A stretch of 57,423 nucleotides of DNA, taken from assembly GCA_905234235.1 (NCBI GenBank), contig CAJOHN010000008.1:161406-218828 (forward strand), given 5' to 3'. Positions 9,772 through 19,134 of this stretch are shown one piece after another. Position 1 is the stretch's first letter, and each line of letters opens with the position of its first letter. The notes under the pieces are model-generated. The model was not told the origin of the DNA. It worked only from the letters and a program-made list of their open reading frames with translations, and ran no database searches. Both the position numbers and the translations under genes were made by a program. This DNA is from an uncultured Selenomonadaceae bacterium (GTDB taxonomy: Bacteria; Bacillota; Negativicutes; Selenomonadales; Selenomonadaceae).

Positions 9772-10317
9772 TTATTTGCCGAAGTAACGTTTCAGCAAAC
9801 CGGCGAAAGCTTTGCCGTGACGTGCCTCATCACGCGCCATCTCGTGAACGGTATCGTGAATTGCGTCGAGATTGAGAGCCTTAGCGCGTTTAGCAAGATC
9901 CGTTTTGCCGGCAGTTGCGCCATTCTCGGCTTCCACGCGCATTTTCAAGTTTTTCTCTGTGCTGTCAGTAAGAACTTCGCCCAACAGTTCCGCGAATTTG
10001 GCGGCGTGTTCAGCTTCTTCCAAAGCGGCGCGACGCCAATACTCGCCGATTTCAGGATAGCCTTCACGATAGGCAACGCGGCTCATCGCAAGATACATGC
10101 CGACTTCCGTGCACTCGCCGGTGAAATTCGCGCGAAGGTCTTTCAAAATGTCTTCGGGTGCGCCTTTTGCTACGCCGACGACGTGTTCAGCCGCCCAAGT
10201 CATTTCGCTTTCCTGCTTGATGAATTTTTCTTCCGGAGCTTTGCAAACCGGGCACTCCATCGGCGGGGCGTCGCCTTCATAAACGTAACCGCACACACTG
10301 CACACATACTTAGCCAT
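9772..10317 (-). CDS. Reverse-type rubrerythrin (NADH peroxidase-like)
   Basis: The 181-residue product starts with a rubredoxin-like domain ([18 protein letters not shown]; two CxxC pairs within the first 30 residues). A ferritin-like four-helix domain follows, with diiron ligands in EVGMY, EEAEHAA and DEARHGKAF. Rubredoxin first and diiron domain second is the reverse rubrerythrin arrangement known from clostridia, which reduces hydrogen peroxide in the cytoplasm of anaerobes. ATG 10317 is used because AGGAGG (10331-10326) is eight bases upstream. A strong separate promoter drives it, and it ends just before the tRNA-Ser promoter. This is a marker of strict or near-strict anaerobic life. 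The family call is secure; the electron donor is not shown by the sequence. Confidence 0.92.
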   Translation of the reverse strand: MAKYVCSVCGYVYEGDAPPMECPVCKAPEEKFIKQESEMTWAAEHVVGVAKGAPEDILKDLRANFTGECTEVGMYLAMSRVAYREGYPEIGEYWRRAALEEAEHAAKFAELLGEVLTDSTEKNLKMRVEAENGATAGKTDLAKRAKALNLDAIHDTVHEMARDEARHGKAFAGLLKRYFGK

Positions 10318-10356
10318 AATCAAAACCTCCTAAAAAATGTTCATACGCTTGTGGCG

Positions 10357-10385
10357 ATTATATCAAGGAAGTTTTACTTTGGCAA
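10357..10385 (-). promoter_or_regulatory. Rubrerythrin promoter overlapping the end of the metal ATPase gene
   Basis: TTGCCA (10385-10380), a 17-bp spacer and TATAAT (10362-10357) precede the rubrerythrin ribosome site. The -35 box lies inside the last codons of the upstream gene. Confidence 0.75.
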
Positions 10386-12236
10386 GATTAGTGCGCGAAT
10401 TGCATTGAGTACTGCGAGAATCATAACTCCGACGTCCGCGAAAATTGCCATCCACATATTCGCCAGCCCAATCGCGCCGAGTATCAAGCATAAAAATTTT
10501 ACGCCGAGTGCGAAGAAAATATTCTGCTTGACGATACCTAAACATTTACGCGAGATTTTAATTGCCTTAGAAATTTTTAGCGGGTCGTCATCCATTAACA
10601 CAACATCAGCCGCCTCAATTGCCGCGTCCGAACCTAAAGCTCCCATTGCAATTCCGACATCTGCGCGGCTCAAAACAGGCGCGTCGTTAATGCCGTCGCC
10701 GACGAACGCAACTTTGCCGTCAATCTGCGCGGACAAAATCTTTTCAAACTCGGAAACTTTATCGGCGGGCAAAAGTTCACTGCGATAATTTTTAATGCCG
10801 AGTTCCGCCGCAACTTTCGACGCAATCTTCTCACTGTCGCCCGTCAACATAAAAATATTTTCGACGCCTGCGCCTTCCATATCAGCAACGGCTTCTTTAG
10901 CGTGCGGCTTAATCGCATCGGAAATAACGACGTGCCCCGCGTATTCCCCATTAACCGCAACATGAATAATCGTGCCCGTCTTGCGGCAGGGAATCCATTT
11001 CGCGCCGACTTCCTCCATAAATTTTTCGTTGCCGACGCTGACAATCTGCCCGTTGACTTTCGCTCGAATGCCGCGCCCAGCAATTTCTTCAACAGCCTCA
11101 ACCGTGCAATCGTCGCGTTCATTCGGGTAAGCTTTTCTTAAAGAATTGGCTATTGGGTGCGTGGAATATCTCTCGACATGAGCGGCGAGGTGTAAAAGTT
11201 TTTCGGCGTCGAAGTTCAAATTCTTACTGTGAACGGCTTCGACTTCAAAGCTCCCTTGCGTCAACGTGCCGGTCTTATCCATGACGACGGTTTTAACTTT
11301 GGAAAGCGTCTCCAAAAAATTGGAGCCCTTAATCAAAATTCCCGCACGACTCGCGCCGCCGATACCCGCGAAGAAACTCAACGGAATACTTATCACCAAC
11401 GCGCACGGACAACTTATGACAAGGAAAATCAGCGCACGATAAAGCCAAGTGCTCCAATCGCCAAAAATTATCGGCGGAATTATCGCCAATGCAACCGCGC
11501 AGATTACAACGACGGGCGTATAAATTCTTGCGAACTTCGCGATAAAATCTTCGGACTTGGACTTGCGCGAACTTGCGTCTTCGACGAGCTCCAAAATTTT
11601 TGACGCGGTGGACTCCCCGAATTCTTTAGTCGTTCTGATTTTCAAGACGCCGTTTAAGTTTATGCAACCGCTCACGACCTCCGCACCGATCGAGACATCA
11701 CGCGGGAGGCTCTCACCCGTCAAAGCGATTGTGTTCAAAGTTGAATTGCCCTCGACAATCACGCCGTCAATCGGAATTTTTTCGCCGGGCTGAACAATTA
11801 TAATCGTGCCAATCTCAACCTCGTCGGGGTCAACTTGTTCAAGTCCGTTATCAGTTTCGACGTTGGCATAATCGGGGCGAATGTCCATGAGCTCAGAAAT
11901 ATTTTTGCGGCTTTTGCCAACCGCGTAGCTTTGAAACCACTCGCCGATTTGATAGAATAACATAACAGCGATAGCCTCGTTATAATCGCCGTCGTCGTGA
12001 ACAGCTAATGCAAATGCTCCGACCGTTGCAATCGTCATAAGCAAACTTTCATCGAGGGCGCGCAGATTTTTCAGCCCGTGAAATGCTTTGAGTAAAATAT
12101 CATAGCTGACAATCAGATACGGCACGAGGTACAGCAATAATCTTTGGACGCCGGAAATTTCTACTAAATTCAACGCAATCAGCAATGCCGCCGCGATTAA
12201 AATTCGGATTAGATTTTTTTTCTGCTTGGCGTTCAT
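10374..12236 (-). CDS. P1B-type heavy-metal ATPase (Zn/Cd/Pb type), lacking its own HMA domain
   Basis: The 620-residue protein has the full P1B-ATPase set in order: ALTGES actuator motif, membrane CPC motif (SCPCALVISIP), DKTGTLTQ phosphorylation site, the HP locus YSTHPIA, TGDSEKIASKVA, and GDGINDAPVL. The last helices hold an Asp in FADVGV, typical of zinc and cadmium exporters. It has no N-terminal metal-binding domain; that domain is encoded separately just upstream. ATG 12236 overlaps the HMA gene's TGA as ATGA, the usual sign of translational coupling; the longer TTG frame to 12251 would put the ribosome site directly against the start. The role is probably export of Zn, Cd or Pb across the inner membrane. 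The exact metal cannot be read from sequence alone. Confidence 0.92.
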   Translation of the reverse strand: MNAKQKKNLIRILIAAALLIALNLVEISGVQRLLLYLVPYLIVSYDILLKAFHGLKNLRALDESLLMTIATVGAFALAVHDDGDYNEAIAVMLFYQIGEWFQSYAVGKSRKNISELMDIRPDYANVETDNGLEQVDPDEVEIGTIIIVQPGEKIPIDGVIVEGNSTLNTIALTGESLPRDVSIGAEVVSGCINLNGVLKIRTTKEFGESTASKILELVEDASSRKSKSEDFIAKFARIYTPVVVICAVALAIIPPIIFGDWSTWLYRALIFLVISCPCALVISIPLSFFAGIGGASRAGILIKGSNFLETLSKVKTVVMDKTGTLTQGSFEVEAVHSKNLNFDAEKLLHLAAHVERYSTHPIANSLRKAYPNERDDCTVEAVEEIAGRGIRAKVNGQIVSVGNEKFMEEVGAKWIPCRKTGTIIHVAVNGEYAGHVVISDAIKPHAKEAVADMEGAGVENIFMLTGDSEKIASKVAAELGIKNYRSELLPADKVSEFEKILSAQIDGKVAFVGDGINDAPVLSRADVGIAMGALGSDAAIEAADVVLMDDDPLKISKAIKISRKCLGIVKQNIFFALGVKFLCLILGAIGLANMWMAIFADVGVMILAVLNAIRALILPK

Positions 12237-12451
12237 AAGAAAATTTCGCAATCCTTTTCGACGCGCTTACAATTCTCACGGACGCGCCCCATAACTTCCT
12301 TAGGCTCGACGCCGTCCTCGAACTCGACTTTCATTTTGAGCGTCATGAAATTCACGACGGCATCCTTAACGCCCGAAGTTTTTTTAGCCTCGACTTCCAT
12401 GAGGTTGGCGCAGTTGGCGCAGTCCACGTCGATTTTATAAGTCTTCTTCAA
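12233..12451 (-). CDS. Stand-alone HMA metal-binding protein
   Basis: A 72-residue protein beginning MKKTYKIDVDCANCAN, a heavy-metal-associated domain with the CxxC pair in DCANCA at residues 10-15. It is the domain usually fused to the N-terminus of CadA/ZntA ATPases, and here it is a separate gene whose stop overlaps the ATPase start. TTG 12451 is preferred over ATG 12460 because AGGAG then lies nine bases upstream rather than directly abutting. It probably hands metal to, or regulates, the ATPase. A weak GxxG-type alternative function is not needed to explain it. Confidence 0.85.
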   Translation of the reverse strand: MKKTYKIDVDCANCANLMEVEAKKTSGVKDAVVNFMTLKMKVEFEDGVEPKEVMGRVRENCKRVEKDCEIFL

Positions 12452-12515
12452 CCTAATCATCTCCTGAAAATTTTTATCAATGACACCGAAAACTTTATAG
12501 CACGGAGGATTTTAA

Positions 12516-13259
12516 ATGTCAAACGCTAAGATAAAAATGATTAACAAATTGGCGCAAAAAAAATTCCGCAACGAGTTGAAATTATTCGTGGCGGAAGGGT
12601 TGCGGCTTTGCGAGGAAGTACCGCCCGCGCAGATTGAATTCGGATTTTACACGCGAGAATTTTTATCGGACGTAAGAGCGGCGAATTTGGTTGCGCGATT
12701 AAAAAATTTGGAAGAAGTCTCGCCGTCGATGTTGGAAAAAATTTCAGATACGCAGACGCCGCAAGGAATTTTATTAGTCGTTCGGCAAAAATTTTCGACG
12801 CTTGAGGAAGTCTTGGCAAAAAAAATAATCGTCGTATTGGACGGCGTACAAGACCCCGGCAATGTCGGGACGATTTTACGGACGGCGGCGGCTTTCGATT
12901 GCGGAATGATTTTATTGGAAGGCTCGGCGGAAATTTTCAATCCCAAAGTCGTGCGCTCGTCGATGGGCGCGATTTTTTATTTGCCGATTGTAAAGCTGAG
13001 CGCGGAAGAATTTTTGAATCTGCGCGGCGTGGAGATTTTGGCGGCGGCTGTTGATAACTCGGTGGAGATTTATTACCGTCACGACTTCAATAAAAAAGTT
13101 GCGATAGTTTTTGGCTCGGAGGCTAATGGCGTTTCAAAAAAAATCCTCGACGTCGCCTGCAAAATTTTTATACCGATGAACGGGCACGCCGAGAGTTTAA
13201 ACGTCGCAACCTCCGCCGCGATAATTTTATCCGAGGCAGTCAGGCAGTCAAAAATTTAA
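12516..13259 (+). CDS. SpoU/TrmH-family RNA 2'-O-methyltransferase
   Basis: The 247-residue protein has an N-terminal substrate-binding domain (residues 1-95, with FVAEGLRLCEEV and the conserved TPQGILLVV). The SPOUT knot domain follows, with its three motifs: DPGNVGTILRTA, VFGSEANGVS and IPMNGHAESLNVATSAAI. It should methylate a ribose 2'-OH in rRNA or tRNA using S-adenosylmethionine, most likely 23S rRNA as in the TsnR/RlmB group. Length and motifs are normal. GGAGGA stands six bases before ATG. It diverges from the metal-export pair and its 3' end overlaps the small peptide gene on the other strand by 20 bases. The exact target nucleotide is not shown by sequence. Confidence 0.9.
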   Translation: MSNAKIKMINKLAQKKFRNELKLFVAEGLRLCEEVPPAQIEFGFYTREFLSDVRAANLVARLKNLEEVSPSMLEKISDTQTPQGILLVVRQKFSTLEEVLAKKIIVVLDGVQDPGNVGTILRTAAAFDCGMILLEGSAEIFNPKVVRSSMGAIFYLPIVKLSAEEFLNLRGVEILAAAVDNSVEIYYRHDFNKKVAIVFGSEANGVSKKILDVACKIFIPMNGHAESLNVATSAAIILSEAVRQSKI

Positions 13260-13338
13260 TCAACATGAACGCGAAAAATATTATGTGGACGACTGCCACC
13301 GCGATTATCGCCCGAATTCCCCAACGCAATAACTTCAT
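13240..13338 (-). CDS. 32-residue hydrophobic micropeptide downstream of flagellin
   Basis: ATG 13338 follows GAGGAGGTGAGCAA, the best ribosome site in the neighbourhood, and the frame closes with TGA at 13242-13240. The peptide starts MKLLRWGIRAIIAV and continues with an unbroken hydrophobic stretch (residues 8-27) ending in Lys, so it should be a single-pass membrane peptide with positive N-terminus. The ribosome site overlaps the flagellin stop codon, so it is in the flagellin transcript, and its end overlaps the methyltransferase gene tail to tail. No family is recognised. A leader-like accident is possible, but the combination of perfect ribosome site, spacing and amphipathic design argues for a real gene. 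Confidence 0.6.
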   Translation of the reverse strand: MKLLRWGIRAIIAVAVVHIIFFAFMLIKFLTA

Positions 13339-13350
13339 TTGCTCACCTCC

Positions 13351-15943
13351 TCATTGGAGAAGCGATAACACCATCGATTGATTTTGATTCGCCTGCGCGA
13401 GCATTGACTGTGACGCTTGCGCCAAGATGTTTGCCTTTGTGTATTCTGTCATTTCTTTAGCCATGTCTGCATCGCTGATTGTTGATTCGGAGGCGGTTAA
13501 ATTTTCAATCTCCGTCGTGACGTTTTCTGCCGTGAACTCAAGCCGTCTGTTCTGCGCACCAACCATAGTTGCCGTTATCGAGGATGCCGGGCGGTTTTGG
13601 CTTACCGAGTAAAAAGTCGCGGCTGCCCTTGCTTGTAACAGGATAATCAAAAATCGTCGAAGGGTCAATCGGCAACGGGTCGAAAATATGGTCGAGCGTC
13701 ATCTGCGGAATTTTTATGTGGATATTCATATTTGCTTTGTCGGTGTGCTGGATAACTAAATCCTTGACAGAAAAATTTCGCCTTTCGGGAGCATAATCTT
13801 CTTTAAACGCTACGCCATCAGCAATTTTCGCGCCTTTCTCTTGATAGTCATAAGGCGGTTGGCTCACGTTAAAGCGGCGATGGTCGTAAACCGTGAGGAT
13901 TTTTTTATCATAGTCAGCGGCGAGACGAAGGTGATGATTATATTTCGTATCGCTACCTTCCAAGAGCGGTGTCGCTTGATCATAAATCGTTCGCATAAGT
14001 GAATCAACATCAGTAACGGCGGAAACGTCAATGTTAATGGATTTTATATTTTCTAATCCGGCGTCGTAAGCGTCTGTGCCGTCAGTGAAAGCGAAGTTAA
14101 ACCATTCTTTGTTGTCAGTCGCACAGTAAGCTCGAAAACCTTTGCCGTAGAGACCGTCGGGGATTTTGACGTTGAGATTGGAAAAATCTATGTCGTAGTG
14201 ACGCAAAGTCTCTTCGATAAAGATTACGTTGTCGCTATTGCCGAGAGTGCCCGCACGCGTCGATTTAATTTTGACTTTATCGCCGTCGACTTCGGTATTA
14301 CTGATTTGTTGACTGACAGCCTCCGCCAAAGTTCTACCGCCCGCGACGCTTTGACGGATATTATTGATGTCGATTTGAATGCGCGTATCTGTGCGCGAAT
14401 GGGCATCTTCAGCGAAGCCTTCAAGTTTTGGCGCGAGTTTTGAATCATAAAATTTATAAGTCGTGGAGGCGGTGGTGTTAATCTGCATAGACTTTCCGGC
14501 GTATTCTTGGCTGAAATCGTCGACGCTCATTCCGGAAAGGTCGAGTCCCCAATAAGCAACGTCGGTACTATCGGCTCCCGTCTGCAAAGTTTTTATCTCG
14601 CCCGTGAACGCGTTGTAAGGTGTATACGATGCCGCTTGAGTTTCGTTATACTAGTAGTAATTGCTTATGGACTTGTTATTGTACTCTGCGCCGTTATTTT
14701 TTGCCGTAAACGTTATGTTAGTTCCGTCGAATTGGTAGCGGAAAGAGCCGGTTGAACTGCTTTTAGATTGCCCCTTTACCAAGTTGACAGGACCGCTTCG
14801 TTGAATTGTCTCGTTAGGGTCGACTATGCGGAAACTGTAACCGTCGAAGATGAAACCTGAATCGCTTGCCGCGTTGGATAAGTCGACAGTTAAAGTTGCT
14901 TGCGAGGACGGCGGGAGGTCGGGGTCGCCGGAAGGATTATTGAAACCGCCGCTGGTTGTTCCGCTGACATCAGCTCCTGTGCCGCGTTTTGAAGTTGTAG
15001 TCGTGCCCGTTGCTGAGCCGCTTGTTCCCTGAGCGCGTGCGTTATTTGCCTTTGAGCTTTGATTTTCGGTCGTCAAAGTTATCTTCAGCCCGTCGCGATT
15101 AGCCTTCATCCCGATGCTCTGATTATTTATTGTGGTGACGAGATTATCAATGGCATTGCTGACGGAATTGCCGATTGGAACGTTAGTACCGCCCGAACTG
15201 TATATACGGCTCGTATCGCTTGTGAGAATGTAACTGCCATAGTAATTGGTGCCGTTTTTGGTTACGCCCATAATAGAGAGTCCGACGTTATCTAGTTGGC
15301 TAACTTCAGTGTAGGAAGAAAAATCCATCGTCATGATTTTGGGAATGCCATCAGTGCCGCCTGACATTGTATTGATAGCAGTTGTTGAAGATGAGTATTC
15401 AGTAAACGCGGCGAAAGGTCCATAGACATTATCGAGAACGTTAAATTCTGCGTCGCGGATTAGGTTTAACTTGGTTTGATTAATTTCCTCCAAATCGCCG
15501 TCGCTCAATCTAACAATTTTATCGGCGAGCAAAGGTTTCTTGGAATTGAAATCGGTACCGTAAGCGAGGCTCTCCATTTCGTCGTAGAGGTGGACGAGTT
15601 CTTTTTGGATAGTTTGGCGGTCTTCTTCGGTATTGTGATCGTTGGCGGCGTCGATAACTTTTTCGCGAATCGTCTTGAGAATTTCAATCTGCCCTTGAAT
15701 GCCGCCTTCCGCAGTCTTAAGGATCGAACTGCCATTTTGAACGTTTTGCGCGTCTTGGTCGAGGGCGCGAAGTTTAACCCGCATACGTGCGCCTATAGAA
15801 AAGCTCGCGGCATCGTCAACGGCTGAATTAATTTTCAAACCGCTCGTGATTTTGCCGAGAGCTTTTGAACGCACTTTGTCATTTTTGTCGGTATGAGCCA
15901 GCGCACGATTCGCCGAGCCGTTATATCTTACCGTCATGGTCAT
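13351..15943 (-). pseudogene. Large flagellin, interrupted by an amber codon and a frameshift
   Basis: Start ATG 15943 (AAGGTGAT upstream) opens a typical flagellin N-terminal D0/D1 region: LGKITSGLKINSAVDDAA, then helices to about residue 130, followed by a long variable domain. At 14653-14651 the frame meets TAG; the same frame reopens at once and stays flagellin-like down to 13538. The conserved C-terminal region (GAQNRRLEFTAEN, LTASESTISDADMAKEM, ending SMVLSLLQ) lies in another frame, entered around 13560-13600. The usual helix before GAQNRRLE seems to be missing, so a small deletion that also shifts frame is likely. Intact, the protein would be about 860 residues. Other genes in the window use TAG as a true stop. 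Either this is a decaying flagellin copy or two assembly errors coincide. Confidence 0.85.
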
Positions 15944-16018
15944 GATAATCACCTTATTCCTTTCCTTAGGGACAAGTGGACAATTAATGACAATTCTAAC
16001 TCTGTGTCTCATTTAGAG

Positions 16019-16804
16019 TCAATAAAAAACTTCTTGCAAACATAAGCCCTGCGCGGGAGCAGTCGCGGGAACTAAACTTCTGTCGCGAGCGTCGAAGATT
16101 TTTTGGAAGTCGTCAAGATTAATTCTGCCGCGCCCAACTTCAACAACCAACGCAACGATATTCCGCGCCATGTGATATAAAAAGCCGTTCGCGTGAATTT
16201 TTATCGTCAAACACTCGCCGCCAAAAATATTTTCATTAAAAATTTCCGCCGCATAAATCGTTCGGACAGGATTTCTTTGAACGTTGCTCGCCGCCTTGAA
16301 ACTCGAATAATCATGCGTGCCGATTAAAATCTCCAAAGCCTCGCGCATAATCTCAACGTCAAGCGGTCTGAAAATGTGCCAAGCAAATCGATTGACAAAA
16401 GGATTAGACGCCGCGCCGCGCAGAATCCGATAAAAATAAATTTTACTCTTCGCGCTGTGGAGGGCACTGAAATTTTTATCAACCTCCCGCGCCTCTCTGA
16501 CGACAATATCACTCGGCAAAACACAACTCGCGGCAATCGGAATTTTCTCAACGTCAATTCGCCCGTCCGTAAAAAAATTCACAACTTGCCCGAATGCATG
16601 AACGCCCGCATCCGTCCGCCCCGCCGCCGCCAATTCTATTTTATCGCCGAAAATTTTTTCGAGCCGTTCCTCCAAAATATTTTGCACGGCAACTCGCGGA
16701 GGACTCTGCCATTGAAAGCCGTTGTAATTCGTCCCGTCATAAGAAACCGTCAATGCGATATTCCGCCGCCGAAGTTTTAATTCCTCTCTGTGTTCAGCAC
16801 GCAT
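16019..16804 (-). CDS. truA: tRNA pseudouridine synthase A
   Basis: The 261-residue product has the TruA catalytic motif GRTDAGVHAFGQ with the nucleophilic Asp, an N-terminal VSYDGTNYNGFQWQ and a C-terminal GNFLYHM-like FLYHMARNIVALV. It converts uridines 38-40 of tRNA anticodon arms to pseudouridine. ATG 16804 has AGGAGG eight bases upstream, inside the last codons of ecfT, and the genes overlap by 11 bases. ecfT-truA is a common Firmicute gene order. Length is normal and the call is firm. Confidence 0.95.
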   Translation of the reverse strand: MRAEHREELKLRRRNIALTVSYDGTNYNGFQWQSPPRVAVQNILEERLEKIFGDKIELAAAGRTDAGVHAFGQVVNFFTDGRIDVEKIPIAASCVLPSDIVVREAREVDKNFSALHSAKSKIYFYRILRGAASNPFVNRFAWHIFRPLDVEIMREALEILIGTHDYSSFKAASNVQRNPVRTIYAAEIFNENIFGGECLTIKIHANGFLYHMARNIVALVVEVGRGRINLDDFQKIFDARDRSLVPATAPAQGLCLQEVFY

Positions 16805-17594
16805 AACTTAATCCTCCTACCGCCGCGCAGATTAAAATCATCACTACCGCCGCGCAAAAATCTAAACTCGTAAGGCGCAGTTGTTTCATGTGAGTTCGAC
16901 CTTCGCCGCCACGATAGCACCGCGCCTCCATTGCCATTGCCAAATCATCTGCTCGCCGAAAACTCGACAGGAATAGCGGTACCAATATCGGCACCATTGA
17001 ACGCAACCGCTTAATAATTCCACCCGATTCAAAGTCCAGCCCGCGTGATTTTTGCGCCTTGATTATCTTGTCCGTCTCTTCAATCAGCGTCGGCACAAAT
17101 CTAATCGCTATCGTCATCATCATTGCCAATTCGTGCGCCGGTACGCCAATTTTTTTCAGCGGCGATAAAAGTTTCTCGGTTGCGTCGGTTAATTTCAGCG
17201 GCGAAGTCGTCAACGTCAGCAAACTCGACAACATTATCAGCAACACCAATCGCAAACTTATTTGCACGCCGTAAATTATTCCCTCCGTCGTCACTTTGAA
17301 CACGTAAACTTTCGCCAAAATTTCTCCGTCGTGGCTCACGAAATGAATCAGCAACGTAAACAAAATTATCCACGCGAGCGGCTTGACGGATTTTAAAACT
17401 GTCAGCGGCGGCACTTGCGATAAAAAAATTAATCCCGCCGTCAAAATCGTCAACGCGAGATAAGCCGCCCAACCTTGCGCCGTAAAAACTAAAATCATCA
17501 GCGCGAACAGCAAAATTATTTTCGTGCGCGGGTCGAGCCTGTGCAATATCGACTTGCCCGGAAAAAATTGCCCGAGCGTTATATCCTGTAACAT
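16794..17594 (-). CDS. ecfT: EcfT, transmembrane subunit of an energy-coupling-factor transporter
   Basis: The 266-residue membrane protein starts near FFPGKSILHRLDPRTKI, has five or so hydrophobic helices, and contains the coupling-helix motif AMEARCYRGGEGRT near residue 232 that docks with EcfA ATPases. It belongs to the CbiQ/EcfT family, which serves vitamin uptake. The usual upstream neighbours ecfA1 and ecfA2 are absent; the gene before it is the DUF4422 gene, nine bases away, with GGAGGG in that gene's end as ribosome site. EcfA partners must be encoded elsewhere. Position downstream of a frame-switched gene could make its expression depend on the G-tract. Confidence 0.92.
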   Translation of the reverse strand: MLQDITLGQFFPGKSILHRLDPRTKIILLFALMILVFTAQGWAAYLALTILTAGLIFLSQVPPLTVLKSVKPLAWIILFTLLIHFVSHDGEILAKVYVFKVTTEGIIYGVQISLRLVLLIMLSSLLTLTTSPLKLTDATEKLLSPLKKIGVPAHELAMMMTIAIRFVPTLIEETDKIIKAQKSRGLDFESGGIIKRLRSMVPILVPLFLSSFRRADDLAMAMEARCYRGGEGRTHMKQLRLTSLDFCAAVVMILICAAVGGLSYAC

Positions 17595-17603
17595 TTACCC
17601 TCC

Positions 17604-19083
17604 CTAAACGTCCTCTCTGAACATTATCGGCAACGTTTTGATTCGCAAATGATTTTTCATCAGCCAAACCGTCAACATTCTTTCCGCGAAATGCCCGACT
17701 ACTCTGCGCCAATTCCCCGTGAACAAAGCTAAGTCAACCGTCGTCAAAACTTCCCGCAACGCTCCAAATATAAACGAGAAAAACCAGTCGCAATAAGCAT
17801 TCAAAATATTTCTGCGCGTGATAAACATTTCATAGGGGAAAAAGATATTGCTGTTAATAACTTCGTCGAAGGCGTCAAGATAATCCGGCTGTTTAGTTGC
17901 AACGTGTTCGCGGACAATTTTCTCGGCGAAATCAACGAGCTTTGGCGGAACCAACAACATAATCAATTCGCGTTGAGTAGAGTCGGATATAAATTCTTTA
18001 CAGGTAATAATATCGTATTCGTCAAGGATTTTAATGATTTCCGCCTCGCTCAAAAGATTTTTAGCGTTGAAAAAGTATTCGTTTGCTTTACGTTGCTTCT
18101 GATTGGTTTTGCTTGTGAAAAATCTTCGATAGTGGCAAAAGCCAACGTGTGTGTGATTTGTATTCCGCCAAACCCAATAAAGCGCGGTAACTTCGTTTAA
18201 GTAAATATTGACGCGGCTGATATTTTCTCCGGTGTCGTCGCCGAGATAGCCGAAATCATTTTCAGCCTCTGCGCGCCCCGCGTGAATAATCTTGTAACAT
18301 TTCGGGAGCTTGGTAAGTTTGGCGTCCTTGTGCGTGACGACGTACATTCCAACATCGACGGGCTGAGTAATTTTATCTATGATGTACCACGCGCCGTTTT
18401 CAATCGTAAAAGCTTCAACCTGCGCAAAAATATCTAGGTTAGATTTCAGCGACGTTTCGAGAGCGGAATTTTTTCTTGTGAACAGCAAAATTTTATCGCT
18501 TAAAGCTTCGGTCTTGATATAATCCTCAACAAATTCTTCGGGCGTGCGTTCTTTGGTCAAAATAATTATGTCGAAGCGGCGGAATTTGCATTCGTCGAAC
18601 GTCCGATAAATTTCCCCGTAAACATTCTCCATAATCGGCGCGAGAGGCTTGCCGCAAAAATTTTCTTCAATGCAAGCCGCCGTAACTTTGAAATAGTCAT
18701 TTGTTTGGAAATCACTTTTGGCGAGGCAACAATCAAAATCAAGCACGTGTTCAAATTTTTCTTGACGGAGTAATTGGCAGAGGACGGCGAACATTTTCAT
18801 TGAAGTGAAGCCGTCGAGAATTTTTTTTGCAAAAGTTGCCGCCGACATAACCTGCCCATTCGTAAGAACATCAGGAAATTTATTGCCGTAACGCAAAAGC
18901 TCCGCTGAATCGACGAAGACAAAATAATCAGCCTCACCGTCGAGAATGTTCAGAATATCTTTATCCGCTAAGCTTACCCCCCCCCCGAATTATATCGATA
19001 ATTTCGACAATTTTATCGCCGATTATTTTCTTGAACTTTTCCACATCGCCGCAGACCAAAACGCGAGGCACATAGACAGCCAT
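17604..19083 (-). CDS. DUF4422 glycosyltransferase-like protein, out of frame at a G10 tract (probable phase-variable gene)
   Basis: ATG 19083 follows AAAGGAGGG and starts MAVYVPRVLVCGDVEKF. After 33 codons the frame enters a run of ten G (18986-18977 on the minus strand) and stops six codons later at TAA. With nine or twelve G the frame continues as LADKDILNILDGEADYF into a long open frame ending at 17604, about 492 residues in total. The C-terminal half (from about residue 260) shows DUF4422 signatures: GYLGDDTGENIS, TALYWVWRN and VGFCHYRRFF, a family of capsule or lipopolysaccharide sugar transferases. The N-terminal half is not recognised. Its promoter is entwined with that of a divergent sugar O-acetyltransferase, which supports a surface-polysaccharide role. 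The assembled state is OFF. Confidence 0.8.
18977..18986. repeat. Homopolymer C10 (G10 on the coding strand)
   Basis: Ten consecutive C lie inside codons 33-36 of the DUF4422 gene. No other mononucleotide G/C run of this length was seen in the window. One base less or two more restores the full reading frame. Confidence 0.95.
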
Positions 19084-19105
19084 AACGATCCCTCCTTTGG
19101 CAAAA

Positions 19106-19134
19106 ATTTTAAGCAACGCCCTTTGATTCGTCAA
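19106..19134 (-). promoter_or_regulatory. Promoter of the DUF4422 gene
   Basis: TTGACG (19134-19129), a 17-bp spacer and TAAAAT (19111-19106) read leftward. The -35 box lies in the spacer of the divergent promoter at 19123-19151. Confidence 0.7.

Noticed and set aside
14651-14653. TAG in flagellin taken as a reassigned codon
   Set aside because: Other genes, for example hypA and hemA, end in TAG at their natural length, and the flagellin gene has a second lesion.
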